This document shows positions 9,830-18,723 of a DNA stretch of 64,000 nt, in pieces. Made by a program: the position numbers and the translations under genes. Source of the DNA: Stentor roeselii (lineage: Eukaryota > Ciliophora > Heterotrichea > Heterotrichida > Stentoridae); assembly GCA_006503475.1 (NCBI GenBank), contig RSEH01000129.1, forward strand, positions 1 through 64,000. Direction: 5' to 3'. The notes below the pieces were generated by a model, which was not told the DNA's origin, ran no database searches, and worked only from the letters and a program-made list of their open reading frames with translations. How positions within the stretch are numbered: position 1 is the stretch's first letter; the number at the start of each line of letters is the position of its first letter.

Positions 9830-11167
9830 ATGTTAAATCGTGGACTTCGAGTCTTAACTCCTCTCATTCACAGTCGCTGCACTTCCCGATTTTTTGCTTC
9901 ACTTCCCGATTTCGACACCTTAAAAATGCCAGCTCTTTCACCAACAATGACAGAAGGAACAATAGTGAAGTGGAACAAAAAAGTAGGTGAGAAGGTGAAT
10001 GCCGGAGAGGTAATGTTCGAAGTCGAGACCGACAAGGCAGTAGTTGGTTACGAGGTTCAAGACGAGGTTTACATCGCTAAAATCCTTGCATCTGAAGGCA
10101 CATCTAAAATTCCTTTAGGCCAGCCAGTGGCGATTCTTGTCTCAAAAGCCGACCGAGTAGGAGCCTTCAAAGACTATTCGCCAGAAGCATCTTCTTCAAG
10201 TCAAGTCAAATCCCCGAGTGAGTCCTCAACAATCCCCGCGAGCTCTGCGAGCGCTTCAAACACTTTAAGTACAAATCCTTCTTCTCAATCTGACAATTCA
10301 AGAAAATTTATCTCACCTCTTGCGAAAAATATAGCAAAACAAAGTAATTTCGATTATTCTTCATTGCAAGGTAGTGGACCTAATGGTCGGATAGTAAAAA
10401 ATGATGTCTTAGCTGGAATATCTGCGAAAAGTGAGAAGATTCCTGAACCTTCTCCAGTAAAAACTGAAAAAATCCCTGAGGACCGGGCTGGGTACAGAGA
10501 TATTCCTCATTCAAGTATGAGGAAAGTCACAGCTGATAGACTTCTCCAATCAAAACAGACAATTCCTCATTATTACTTAAGTACTGACTGCAAAGTCGAC
10601 AAGTTAAACGACTTACGTAAAAAACTGACTGAAATGGGAGATGTTAAAGTCTCAGTCAACGACCTGGTCATCAAAGCCGCGTCACTCGCTTGTCTCAAAG
10701 TCCCTGAAGTGAACTCGACTTGGGGAGAAGGCTCAATCAGGGTGTTCGACTCGGTCGATATTTCAATGGCTGTGCAAACACCGAAAGGACTCATCACTCC
10801 TATCATCAAAAACGCTCACACAAAGAGAATTGGAGAAATCGCCAAGGAGGCTAAAGAACTGGCAAATACTGCAAAAGAAGGAAAATTAAAACCTGAACAG
10901 TTCATTGGAGGGACTTTCACTATTTCTAACTTAGGAATGTTTGGAGTCAAGGAATTCACGGCAATCATCAACCCTCCTCAAGCTTGCATCTTGGCTGTTG
11001 GAGGAAGTGACCCGAGAGTTGTTCAGACTGATGCGGGATTCGCTGTTAACAACTTTATGACTGTCACTCTTAGCTGTGATCATCGCGTTGTTGATGGAGC
11101 TGTCGGGGCTAATTGGTTGAAGGCATTTAGAGGGTATATTGAAGAGCCGATTACGATGCTGCTTTAA
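9830..11167 (+). CDS. DLAT: Dihydrolipoamide acetyltransferase, pyruvate dehydrogenase E2 (mitochondrial)
   Basis: A 445-aa E2 core subunit that transfers acetyl groups from lipoamide to CoA in the pyruvate dehydrogenase complex. The first ~25 residues are basic and hydroxylated (MLNRGLRVLTPLIHSRCTSR) and look like a mitochondrial presequence. One lipoyl domain follows, with the lipoylated lysine K69 in VETDKA. A Ser/Pro-rich linker leads to the E1/E3-binding domain at about 159-195 (ISPLAKNIAKQ, GPNGRIVKNDV). The catalytic domain ends with SCDHRVVDG (415-423), where H418 is the active-site histidine. The single lipoyl domain, short linker and presequence favour PDH E2 over the branched-chain or 2-oxoglutarate enzymes. 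The gene is intact. Confidence 0.95.
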   Translation: MLNRGLRVLTPLIHSRCTSRFFASLPDFDTLKMPALSPTMTEGTIVKWNKKVGEKVNAGEVMFEVETDKAVVGYEVQDEVYIAKILASEGTSKIPLGQPVAILVSKADRVGAFKDYSPEASSSSQVKSPSESSTIPASSASASNTLSTNPSSQSDNSRKFISPLAKNIAKQSNFDYSSLQGSGPNGRIVKNDVLAGISAKSEKIPEPSPVKTEKIPEDRAGYRDIPHSSMRKVTADRLLQSKQTIPHYYLSTDCKVDKLNDLRKKLTEMGDVKVSVNDLVIKAASLACLKVPEVNSTWGEGSIRVFDSVDISMAVQTPKGLITPIIKNAHTKRIGEIAKEAKELANTAKEGKLKPEQFIGGTFTISNLGMFGVKEFTAIINPPQACILAVGGSDPRVVQTDAGFAVNNFMTVTLSCDHRVVDGAVGANWLKAFRGYIEEPITMLL

Positions 11168-11180
11168 TTAGGATAATTAT

Positions 11181-11345
11181 ATGGAAAAAGTTGGATTTCA
11201 TTTGGATTTTTAAGGGATTATTTTTAAGGTTTTGAAGGATTTTTTATGGTTTTAGGAGGATTTTTTAAGGATTGTTTATGATTTTAGGAGGATTATTGTA
11301 GGGAAAAAGTTGATTTTCATCTTCATTTTTAAGCGAAATATTTTG
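11181..11345. repeat. Short G/T-rich duplicated segment after the E2 gene
   Basis: A string beginning GGAAAAAGTTG and running through CATTTTTAAG occurs twice, near 11181 and 11301. Between the copies, TTTTAGGAGGATT also recurs. This is the G/T-rich 3' flank typical of plus-strand genes here, and it seems to have grown by local duplication. Confidence 0.5.
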
Positions 11346-11446
11346 TAATATTTTTGAAGAATTCTTTAAATCAGCTCAGCCATCTACAATTCGAAGAAAA
11401 AGGAAAACGACTCGGAAAATTTAAAAACTTTTGGATTAGTTTTATT

Positions 11447-12127
11447 CTAATGATTTAGTCTTATCACTTCTTCAAGGTCGGGCAAGGAAATGAATTGGTT
11501 CTGTTCTATCGGCTCGAGATTCAATTCTAACAAGAAGTGACTGCTGAGATAGTCTTTGAATATCAACCACTTTAACATGCACTGCGAACTGTGAACTTCT
11601 TTACCGTTGACTAGTTCACAACACCAGACTTCAAACTTTTTCGCCATGGTTTTCGAATTGAAATTATTGAAAACCAGTTCAATATAATAAGAAAAATACC
11701 TCCGAACTTCTTCATGCCTGAAAAAATCCCAGCAAAATTTTTTGTTGAAACTTTTCTGAGTAGATTTGATCTTTTTACTTTTACCATCAGTCTCGGGACC
11801 TTCTTCTGTTCTGCAGATATCTTGCAGCAAATTACTTGTGACTGCCAAATCTTTCAGCTGACCCCAAATCAAGAGTGCTCGAGTGTCTTTTACTTCAAAA
11901 TTATGAATTTTTTTAGTGATTTTAGAGATTTTTAATGATTTGCTTTGGACTTCGTCCAAAGCTTGTCTAATAGAACGCTTCAATGCTCTGATTATTTGAG
12001 CTCGAAGGTTTTCTTGTTTGATGTACTGCTTGTTCTTGTTTTTAAATAACTTTAAAATAGAGTTTTCTGGTCTTAACTTCGGGTTCTGAAGGTCTGTTGA
12101 AAGACTTTGACTTGAAAAAGCTTGCAT
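11447..12127 (-). CDS. Unknown 226-aa protein
   Basis: I do not recognise this protein. The first 100 residues are basic and helical (KNKNKQYIKQENLRAQ, RALKRSIRQALDE). The rest, roughly residues 120-215, looks globular with many aromatic residues and several Cys. There are no membrane segments and no signal peptide. The ATG at 12127 is the first in frame, and the upstream coding-strand flank is A/C-rich as expected for a gene start. The end lies 280 bp from the stop of the E2 gene in convergent orientation. Confidence 0.65.
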   Translation of the reverse strand: MQAFSSQSLSTDLQNPKLRPENSILKLFKNKNKQYIKQENLRAQIIRALKRSIRQALDEVQSKSLKISKITKKIHNFEVKDTRALLIWGQLKDLAVTSNLLQDICRTEEGPETDGKSKKIKSTQKSFNKKFCWDFFRHEEVRRYFSYYIELVFNNFNSKTMAKKFEVWCCELVNGKEVHSSQCMLKWLIFKDYLSSHFLLELNLEPIEQNQFISLPDLEEVIRLNH

Positions 12128-13012
12128 TTTATGGTTATTAATGGAAGCCTGCCTTTGGGTTTATTGATAGGATTCTGTTAAATTTTTATTGAGTTGAGTT
12201 GAAGTTCCTGTTTGGGTGGAGTTTTCATGAGTTTTTGAGGGTTTTAGGTGGGTTTTTGTGTTTTGTAGGATGGATGTCTGGCATTTTTTTTTTGGTTAAG
12301 GGTTTGTAGCTTTTTGGGTTTTGAGAGTTTTGGAGAGTTTTAGAGAAAGGAATAGGATTTTGTGAGGGAAGTTGGGGAATTGTTTGAGGTGAGCTGATAA
12401 AAAGAATTTTTGGTGACATGTTGAGAAATTTAATTTAGAAGTTATTTGATGCTTAGGTAATTAGTTGGGGTATGGAGAAATGGAAAATTATATTACATGT
12501 GCTTAGAAAAAATTAAACAAGCCTATTATAAGGATCGTTAATATTATTGGGTTGCATATTGTTAGGAGATTTATATTGTGTAATTGAATAATGAATTATA
12601 AGATTTTAGATACTATCAACACCCACAATCCTAATATTTTTTGTAATTTGATTCAAGGAATCAAATCACAATATTAAAAATAAAAAATCACTAATAAAAA
12701 TCATTTAAAACAAAGTTACCAAATCCAGTTGATCATATATGATGTTTATAGAGAAAAATTCACTAATAATGAGTTTAACACTACTAAACTAACGAAATGA
12801 TCAAAATAAGAAAGCTTAATGAAATGATAAAATAACTATATTAATAAAATTTCTTCCATATCATTCAACAATAAATAAAAATTTCTTGAAAAGCAAAGTC
12901 AATTATTTTATTTTCAATAAATGCATTTAAACTAATCCGAATTCTGAACTTCTGAAAATATCAAAATCTTGAGTCTTTAAATTCACACCGCTGATGAAAA
13001 ATCCTATAAATA
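12128..13012. other. Intergenic region, divergent, with an imperfect hairpin
   Basis: I see no gene in these 885 bases. The left third (to about 12420) is G/T-rich on the plus strand, i.e. A/C-rich for the minus-strand gene it precedes. The right part is AT-rich and leads to the WD40 gene start. A palindrome with perfect 9-nt arms and a 3-nt loop sits at 12646-12666, inside a larger imperfect hairpin bounded by AATATT at 12633 and 12671. Confidence 0.5.
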
Positions 13013-14332
13013 ATGGATTCAGAATCAGAAGAATTTTTCGACCCAATGACTTCTTTTACCGAAAAAGAGATGGAGCCAATTCCAAATCCTCAAGAACCTG
13101 AAGAATTAAAACAAGACAGAGACACAATACGATCAAAAGATTATCACTCAAAAGATTCTCAATCAAAAGAATCTCAACAACAACTTCTCAAAGTTACTAG
13201 TCTTTATCATTCGATCAGTCGTCAAAAAGAAGTGATCACTGCAATTAAAACAACTCCTGCAGCACTGAAGTTCTATGTAATAAAAAAATAGTCTAAAAAA
13301 AAGGTGCTTGAATATAATAATATTCGTTTATTACAAGAAATAGATATAGTTGAAAAACAAACTTTTAATCGATGGGTCATTCTTTTTAGCCATGACTGCA
13401 GTTATTTAAGCATCGGAGGGACTGGAGGACGAACTTTTGTGTACAGTTTAACAAAACGTGAAAGAAACGGTGTTTACGACTATCGAGAAAAATTCCTAAG
13501 CGAGCACAGTGAATCAGTAACAAGTCTATCATGGAACAAGCAAAACAAGTTAATATCAGGTTCAAAAGACAACCGAGTCCTTCTCTGGTCTCCATCACAA
13601 AACGAAAAATGTGAAATATTCGAACACCCTGAAAAAGTAAGAGTCTGCAAATTCTTCAATTCAAACAACGACTACTTCGTAACAGGCTGCAAAGACAACC
13701 TGTTGCGAGTTTTTTCAGTGAGCGACAAGCAACCAATCGGGTATTATCAGCTTCCGTCCTCCTGCTATTCTCTCGACTTCGACCCAAGCAACAAGTTCCT
13801 CGCTGTAGGTCTTGATAAGGGCGAGGTAATGCTTTATCATATAAAAGATGAGATCCAATTAAGGCTTTACCAAAAAAAACACTGTAGAAATCAACAGGGC
13901 ATTTATAGCAAAGGAAGAAAAGTAGTGGCTTTGAAGTTCCTTAATCATGATTGGCTTCTTGTCACTACTGCTGATTCGAGGATTAGACTTATGAATTATT
14001 TGAATTGGACTTTAGTGCAGAAGTTTAAAGGACATAAGAATTTAAATGCGAGGATTGCACCGGATTTTTCTTTGAGGACTATGACTTTGGTTTCTGGAAG
14101 TGAAGATGGGAAGATTTACTTTTGGAAATATGACCCTTCTGTGTTGAAGAATCCTAAGTTCGAATGTTTTCAAGCTAGGGATAAAAAATCTACTGAGTAC
14201 GTCGCTTTTGCCAGTGGCCGGGTAGAGGAAGAGATCCGTCAAAGAGTAGAAGAAGGTCACGTTAACCACGTGATATTTTCTGTTGGTGCGAAGCAATCAA
14301 TGAAAATCTTCGTAGTTCTATCATCTGACTGA
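13013..14332 (+). CDS. WD40-repeat protein (one 15-nt intron)
   Basis: Exons 13013-13276 and 13292-14332 join across the 15-nt intron GTAATAAAAAAATAG (13277-13291), giving 434 aa. The N-terminal ~60 residues are acidic and Ser-rich with several SKDSQSKESQ-like units. The rest is a WD40 beta-propeller: LSWNKQNKLISGSKDNRVLLW, CKFFNSNNDYFVTGCKDNLL, and near the end LVSGSEDGKIYFW. The family resembles WDR44-like or Dgr2-like scaffolds in having the propeller after a disordered N-terminus, but I cannot assign it. TATAAAT stands five bases before the ATG. Confidence 0.85.
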
Positions 14333-14366
14333 AACAATTACATTTTTATTAACTTTCTTTATCCTA

Positions 14367-15053
14367 TTAAAGTAAAACCAAAACCAAAACAATCCCAACA
14401 ATCAACAACACAATACAACAAAGCATGCACCCATCGTTGGACTTTTCAATAAGCAGCTTCATCTTATAAGTCGTGTTATTAATTCTTTGGTTCTGGTGAT
14501 CCACGTTATGCTCAACGTCGTCAAGAAGTTTGTTATGTAAATCGACCTCGTCACCTATTTCTTTAGCAACGTAGACTAAATTTTCACTTGTTCCGATCAG
14601 GCCTTCGATTACCTCGTCTTGCTTTTCGAGCATCTTTTTTTGAGCGAGTTTTAAGTCCTGGTTACTCATGTTTTTAGTGTCTTCTGTTTCGAAATCGCCT
14701 TCTCCTCTTTTGAAGTTTAGTCCCACGTTTGCTGATTTGTTTGGACCGAATACTTGACGTGATTGCTCGTCGATTTCGTTGAATGCGGATTCTAGGTCAC
14801 TTACTAAGGCTCTTCTTTTGTCTAGCTCGCTTTGGCTTAGTCTGTATCTTCCAGGGTCAGCAGTATATGCCTCTATATTATTGTGCAAAGAATCAACCAA
14901 TACAGCCATTTGCTGAATCCCTCCTCTTAAGTTAGCATCAACCCTTCCAGTGGACTCGCCATTCTTCATTCTATTTTCCCTATCAGCAAGATGATTCATA
15001 AGCTCACTCCTGAGTTTTTTGGCTTTATTCACATCAGTTTGAAAGGTGTCCAT
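14367..15053 (-). CDS. Qc-type SNARE, syntaxin-8-like, with His at the zero layer
   Basis: A 228-aa tail-anchored SNARE. The N-terminal helical region (1-110) is followed by a SNARE motif at about 140-202 and a C-terminal membrane anchor (209-228, CMLCCIVLLIVGIVLVLVLL) preceded by Lys. The motif EIGDEVDLHNKLLDDVE aligns with EIGNELDEQNEIIDDLA of syntaxin 8, so the central ionic zero-layer Gln is His173 here (codon CAT, one base from CAA or CAG). It probably acts in endosomal or vacuolar fusion. The TATAAATG start is only 20 bp downstream of the RdRP stop codon on the same strand. Confidence 0.88.
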   Translation of the reverse strand: MDTFQTDVNKAKKLRSELMNHLADRENRMKNGESTGRVDANLRGGIQQMAVLVDSLHNNIEAYTADPGRYRLSQSELDKRRALVSDLESAFNEIDEQSRQVFGPNKSANVGLNFKRGEGDFETEDTKNMSNQDLKLAQKKMLEKQDEVIEGLIGTSENLVYVAKEIGDEVDLHNKLLDDVEHNVDHQNQRINNTTYKMKLLIEKSNDGCMLCCIVLLIVGIVLVLVLL

Positions 15054-15073
15054 TTATAATTATTCTCCCATCC
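15054..15073 (-). promoter_or_regulatory. 20-bp spacer between RdRP stop and SNARE start
   Basis: On the minus strand the spacer is GGATGGGAGAATAATTATAA, with the ATG next. It must hold the SNARE promoter and 5' leader, unless these overlap the RdRP coding region or the two genes share a transcript. The TATAA string touching the ATG is the commonest pattern at starts in this window. Confidence 0.4.
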
Positions 15074-18000
15074 TCAAGCCTCAATAAGATATTCATAGGC
15101 AATGATCCAAGGATAAGCCCTTACTGCGACTTCTTTATGCGAAACAAAGTAACAAGCAGAAGCTAGTTCTTTAGATGCAACCTTTTGAAACGCGAGCCGA
15201 TGTTTTTCAATCAACTTATTCGAGTTCATATTGAGTAAGTCCCTCAACTCATCCTCCCTCTTCTTCTTCTGAAAATAACTAGTAAGTTCCAACGGTTGTG
15301 CAATGACCAACTCAACTTCACAAGCAACTCCAAATCGTTTCATCAAAATTTCCAGATCCTTCTTATAGCTAAAAACAAGTTTTCGTGCAATAGGAAGATA
15401 TTGTTCATAATTTTCCACCAAATTTTCTTTAAGTGCATCAGGAAAAGTGAATTCCGGTATTTCTTTAACATCTCTATAAAGTAACCCAAGTATTTTCCAA
15501 CTTTTATAACTAGGCCCCGAATGTTCCATGAAGTCTGGAAATTGAATTTCTTGAAGATCTTTCGGAATCTGAATCATGTTGCCTGTCTTTGCGAAGTCCA
15601 CTGCAATTGAATGCAATTCGCTTAGACGAATACAGGAAGGGTCGTTTGCGTAATCAGGAGACGCGTCGGCAAGTGCCAGATGCAAGTTGTCGATTTGGCC
15701 TAATTTGTCGTTTGTTATAAAAGTCTCGAAGAAATCGATCAGGGTGTTGTGGTCGAAGTCTTCGAGTGACTCGATCGCGGGAATTGAATCGTAAATCATC
15801 GGGTCTTGTGTCATTGGAGGAAGAAGTCGAGGCTCCCAGGATATGAAGTAAAGGTCACCGTCTAGGTCTGAACCTGAACATTCGTTTGTGTGGGGTCTCG
15901 GCCCTCTCGAAGGAAAAACAACGACATTATTCAAATGAATCAATTCAGGCCTATTGACAGCATTAAGTACTCTGATATCCCCAGGATGCAAACAAGGATT
16001 CTTCGCCACAACGACCTTCCCTTCAACAATCCCTTCAGGTACCTGTAAAAAGCATTCTCCATAATCCAAAGTATTTTTTTCATCTACAACTCCAATCAAG
16101 CATCCCGACTTTTTTAAAAAAATCTTCTGCTTCTGCCTCAACTGCCTTAAAGTTCTCTTAAGTAACAAAGATTTAATCTCTAAAGCAAGAGGTTCTCCAG
16201 GGCGATCCATTAAATGATGTAAACATTTCATTGCCAAATTTCCAGGGTTCATTGCGCGCATACACAAAAAGAAGTTTTTACAGTCTTCTTCAATATTTTT
16301 AAGCATTTCATGATGAAGTGCCAAGAAAGTCTCAGAAGGTGTTCCCAGGGTGTTAAGTAGCATGATAAGCTGCCTGTTGAGGAAACCATATCGAAACTCA
16401 GAAGGATTTAAAAGTTCAAAAGTCGTTAAAGGGCTCGGGTACTTTATAAGACTCGGTCTCAGACAGATCTTGCGCCCTTCAAGTCGATCATCAAAACAAA
16501 CAACACCCTTAGCCCCTCCCATTCGAAACTGAAAAGCACAGGAGTTTGTATTGGCAATTAAATTTATTTCATCCATGATTTCTTTTGATATCATTCCGAT
16601 ACCATCACTGAAATTGAATTCATTACAAGTGATGTCATGAATGATTTCTATTTCACTTTCTTTAAATTCCATTATTCTTCGACTGGATGAAAAACTGAGA
16701 CCTATTCGAGCTACGTACTTTCCTTTTACTTTTATGTTGGAGAAGTCTCCTAGCCACTTGTAGATTTCGATGTGCTTTACTGGACTGTTTAGACTTAACA
16801 TCCAGACTGAATGTTGCTTTAACTGAGATGCGCTGTAGGCTAGAACTTTAAATTTTTTTCCGGCGATTTCGAAGTTGGATAATACTTTTTCTACCCTGCA
16901 AAGAAGCTCTTCTGGGTATGGAAGGATCTTGTTTAGGTTCTCGTCTGTGAAGGTTACTCGTAGGAAGTCTTCGCGGTGCTCTTGGTATTGTCTTGTTACT
17001 CGATTTGAAAGCTCGGGCTCTCCTAATCTTAAGTAATAAGTTGTTGGCGTCACCAGTACCCTATTAATCTGTTCATGCTCATCAGGTACAGGTGGTTCAA
17101 AAGCATCACTATCATCATATTCCTCAAAAAACATTCCCATAAAATTCTGAATGGTGATAGTTCCCATAGAACTATGAGTTAAAATAATCCCCTGCAAAGT
17201 AGCAGCGACCCTCAACTGATCCATTTCCTTCAACTTCTCCAAAAACTCTAAACTCAAATCATAAATCGAAACAAGTGTAAGACTAACAAGACTATAAATC
17301 AAAAACTTAATCTGATACGAAAGTCCGACACTTTCCAAATCCTTCATACAAAGCGGTTGAGGCAATTCAATAGTTTCAGGAAAATCAGAAAAACTTTGAA
17401 TAGACTGAAGCATTTCAATCATTTTGCTATCATGATTTTTCTTTAAACAAAACATAATTGCAAGTTTTTTCACTTCAAAAGAAAGAAGATCTTCAAGTTC
17501 ATCAAAAATTGATAAAGTTCGAGTCCAACTTGGTTCTTTATTCCCGATGGTCCAGAATAAAAAAGGCTTTCTTCTTGGGTCATTTCTGAAGATTTCAGGA
17601 GGTTGATTGAGTTGAATGAAGACTTCATATTCATCATTTCTAGAAATACAGCTGATTCTAATAATTGTTCTGAATTTTAATGAAAGTTTGTATTTTACTG
17701 TCTGTTTCCATAAATGTAAGTTTATTGAATTTTCTGTTGCAACCATTAGAGATGGAGAGTAAAAACTGTCTTTTTCTATGAAATAAGGAACTTCATCGAT
17801 CCAACGATTTAGACCTGTGCGGATGTTGTATACTGTGCAATGTGCAGGAACCTCCTCGAATTTATAGTTTTCTAAACGGTCTGGAATCTTTATTCGCAGT
17901 CTTGGGTTGTCTCTTTCTATTGACTCTCGAAGTTTTGTGTTTGAATGGGCTGCGTCGAATGTAGCGAAACAGAAACCATTTATGTTTGCCCTGACACGAA

Positions 18001-18091
18001 GGAGAGACCCGTACATTACTAGGAAATCGCGAAGGTTTATTGAGTCCCATTCTCTGGGGTACCCTGAGATATGAAATTCGACGACTTTCAT
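15074..18091 (-). CDS. RNA-dependent RNA polymerase (RNA-interference type)
   Basis: A 1005-aa cellular RdRP (QDE-1/EGO-1/Rdr1 family), which makes double-stranded RNA from single-stranded templates for small-RNA silencing. The catalytic motif DLDGD is at residues 742-746 (DNA 15854-15868) within GSDLDGDLYFISW, and its upstream HPGDIRVL and downstream segments fit the family. The N-terminal ~80 residues resemble an RRM-like fold. The frame can be extended seven codons to a TTG at 18112, which would overlap the divergent gene. I use the ATG at 18091. Ciliate RdRPs act in scnRNA/siRNA pathways; the specific pathway is not visible here. Confidence 0.93.
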   Translation of the reverse strand: MKVVEFHISGYPREWDSINLRDFLVMYGSLLRVRANINGFCFATFDAAHSNTKLRESIERDNPRLRIKIPDRLENYKFEEVPAHCTVYNIRTGLNRWIDEVPYFIEKDSFYSPSLMVATENSINLHLWKQTVKYKLSLKFRTIIRISCISRNDEYEVFIQLNQPPEIFRNDPRRKPFLFWTIGNKEPSWTRTLSIFDELEDLLSFEVKKLAIMFCLKKNHDSKMIEMLQSIQSFSDFPETIELPQPLCMKDLESVGLSYQIKFLIYSLVSLTLVSIYDLSLEFLEKLKEMDQLRVAATLQGIILTHSSMGTITIQNFMGMFFEEYDDSDAFEPPVPDEHEQINRVLVTPTTYYLRLGEPELSNRVTRQYQEHREDFLRVTFTDENLNKILPYPEELLCRVEKVLSNFEIAGKKFKVLAYSASQLKQHSVWMLSLNSPVKHIEIYKWLGDFSNIKVKGKYVARIGLSFSSSRRIMEFKESEIEIIHDITCNEFNFSDGIGMISKEIMDEINLIANTNSCAFQFRMGGAKGVVCFDDRLEGRKICLRPSLIKYPSPLTTFELLNPSEFRYGFLNRQLIMLLNTLGTPSETFLALHHEMLKNIEEDCKNFFLCMRAMNPGNLAMKCLHHLMDRPGEPLALEIKSLLLKRTLRQLRQKQKIFLKKSGCLIGVVDEKNTLDYGECFLQVPEGIVEGKVVVAKNPCLHPGDIRVLNAVNRPELIHLNNVVVFPSRGPRPHTNECSGSDLDGDLYFISWEPRLLPPMTQDPMIYDSIPAIESLEDFDHNTLIDFFETFITNDKLGQIDNLHLALADASPDYANDPSCIRLSELHSIAVDFAKTGNMIQIPKDLQEIQFPDFMEHSGPSYKSWKILGLLYRDVKEIPEFTFPDALKENLVENYEQYLPIARKLVFSYKKDLEILMKRFGVACEVELVIAQPLELTSYFQKKKREDELRDLLNMNSNKLIEKHRLAFQKVASKELASACYFVSHKEVAVRAYPWIIAYEYLIEA

Positions 18092-18105
18092 TATAAGATA
18101 CGAAA
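18092..18105. promoter_or_regulatory. 14-bp bidirectional start region
   Basis: Only TATAAGATACGAAA separates the RdRP ATG (minus, 18091) from the ATG of the PB1/FW gene (plus, 18106). A TTATAA/TATAAG string serves either strand. Core promoter elements must lie inside this spacer or inside one or both coding regions. The role is inferred from position. Confidence 0.45.
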
Positions 18106-18687
18106 ATGTCAATCTTTTGCTTCAACCTGCATCAACCAGTCGATAACTTAAACCAATTAAAAGCCCTGATTGAGCTCGCCTCTAATCAGATCCCTGATAC
18201 TCTTTTCGCTTGCATGGACTACAAAGGACAACATCTGGCACTAAGGATCTGCTCAGATAATGACATTCTCAGTTTGAATCAAATCTGTAGAAATAGTCCA
18301 GTCAGTCTTTTATATTCAGTGAAAACTACTGAAAGTTGTAATGATTATCAATCCCATTTAAATTGTCAAGCCAAGTCTTCAATTGAAAGCGATTTTTCTA
18401 TTATATCTGCCAGTGGACCTCAGGATGGAGACTCAGTAATTGCTGGCCAGATGTTTGAGAAATGTTGGAAAATTCAAGTGATCGGTAATAAAAGTGAAAT
18501 TACTTTTCGATGTGTGGCTGGGGATTATGTTGGAGTTTATGGAGAGGTCAAATGGGTTGATGATGGTTTCGAATTAGTCGCTCGGGTCTTCGCTGCAGTT
18601 AAAGGATGGAGTTCCAGTGTTTGGAGGGCTTTTAGCTATGGACTACCTTTTGGACCTACTCTTTGGATTGAGGTCGATGTTGAGTAA
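18106..18687 (+). CDS. NBR1-like protein with PB1-like and FW domains
   Basis: A 193-aa protein. Residues 107-192 match the four-tryptophan (FW, NBR1 Ig-like) domain: DGDSVIAGQMFEKCWKIQV at the start and VWRAFSYGLPFGPTLWIEVDV at the end, against HWRLSHKGQQFGPRVWCSI in human NBR1 as I remember it. The conserved second Trp position appears as Phe (EITF). Residues about 30-72 (MDYKGQHLALRICSDNDILSL) resemble the acidic half of a PB1 domain, less surely. NBR1 proteins are selective-autophagy receptors, normally PB1-ZZ-FW-UBA. This one has no ZZ or UBA. The next gene, 36 bp downstream on the same strand, encodes ZZ-like zinc modules. Confidence 0.75.
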   Translation: MSIFCFNLHQPVDNLNQLKALIELASNQIPDTLFACMDYKGQHLALRICSDNDILSLNQICRNSPVSLLYSVKTTESCNDYQSHLNCQAKSSIESDFSIISASGPQDGDSVIAGQMFEKCWKIQVIGNKSEITFRCVAGDYVGVYGEVKWVDDGFELVARVFAAVKGWSSSVWRAFSYGLPFGPTLWIEVDVE

Positions 18688-18723
18688 TTAAGTGATGATT
18701 TGTGAAAGAAAGTATCTATAAAT

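Noticed and set aside
12225-12419. 64-aa minus-strand frame in the G/T-rich flank
   Set aside because: It is Pro/Lys/Ser/Thr low complexity caused by the strand-skewed flank.
18092-18112. TTG start of the RdRP seven codons upstream
   Set aside because: It would overlap the ATG of the divergent gene, and an ATG follows at 18091.
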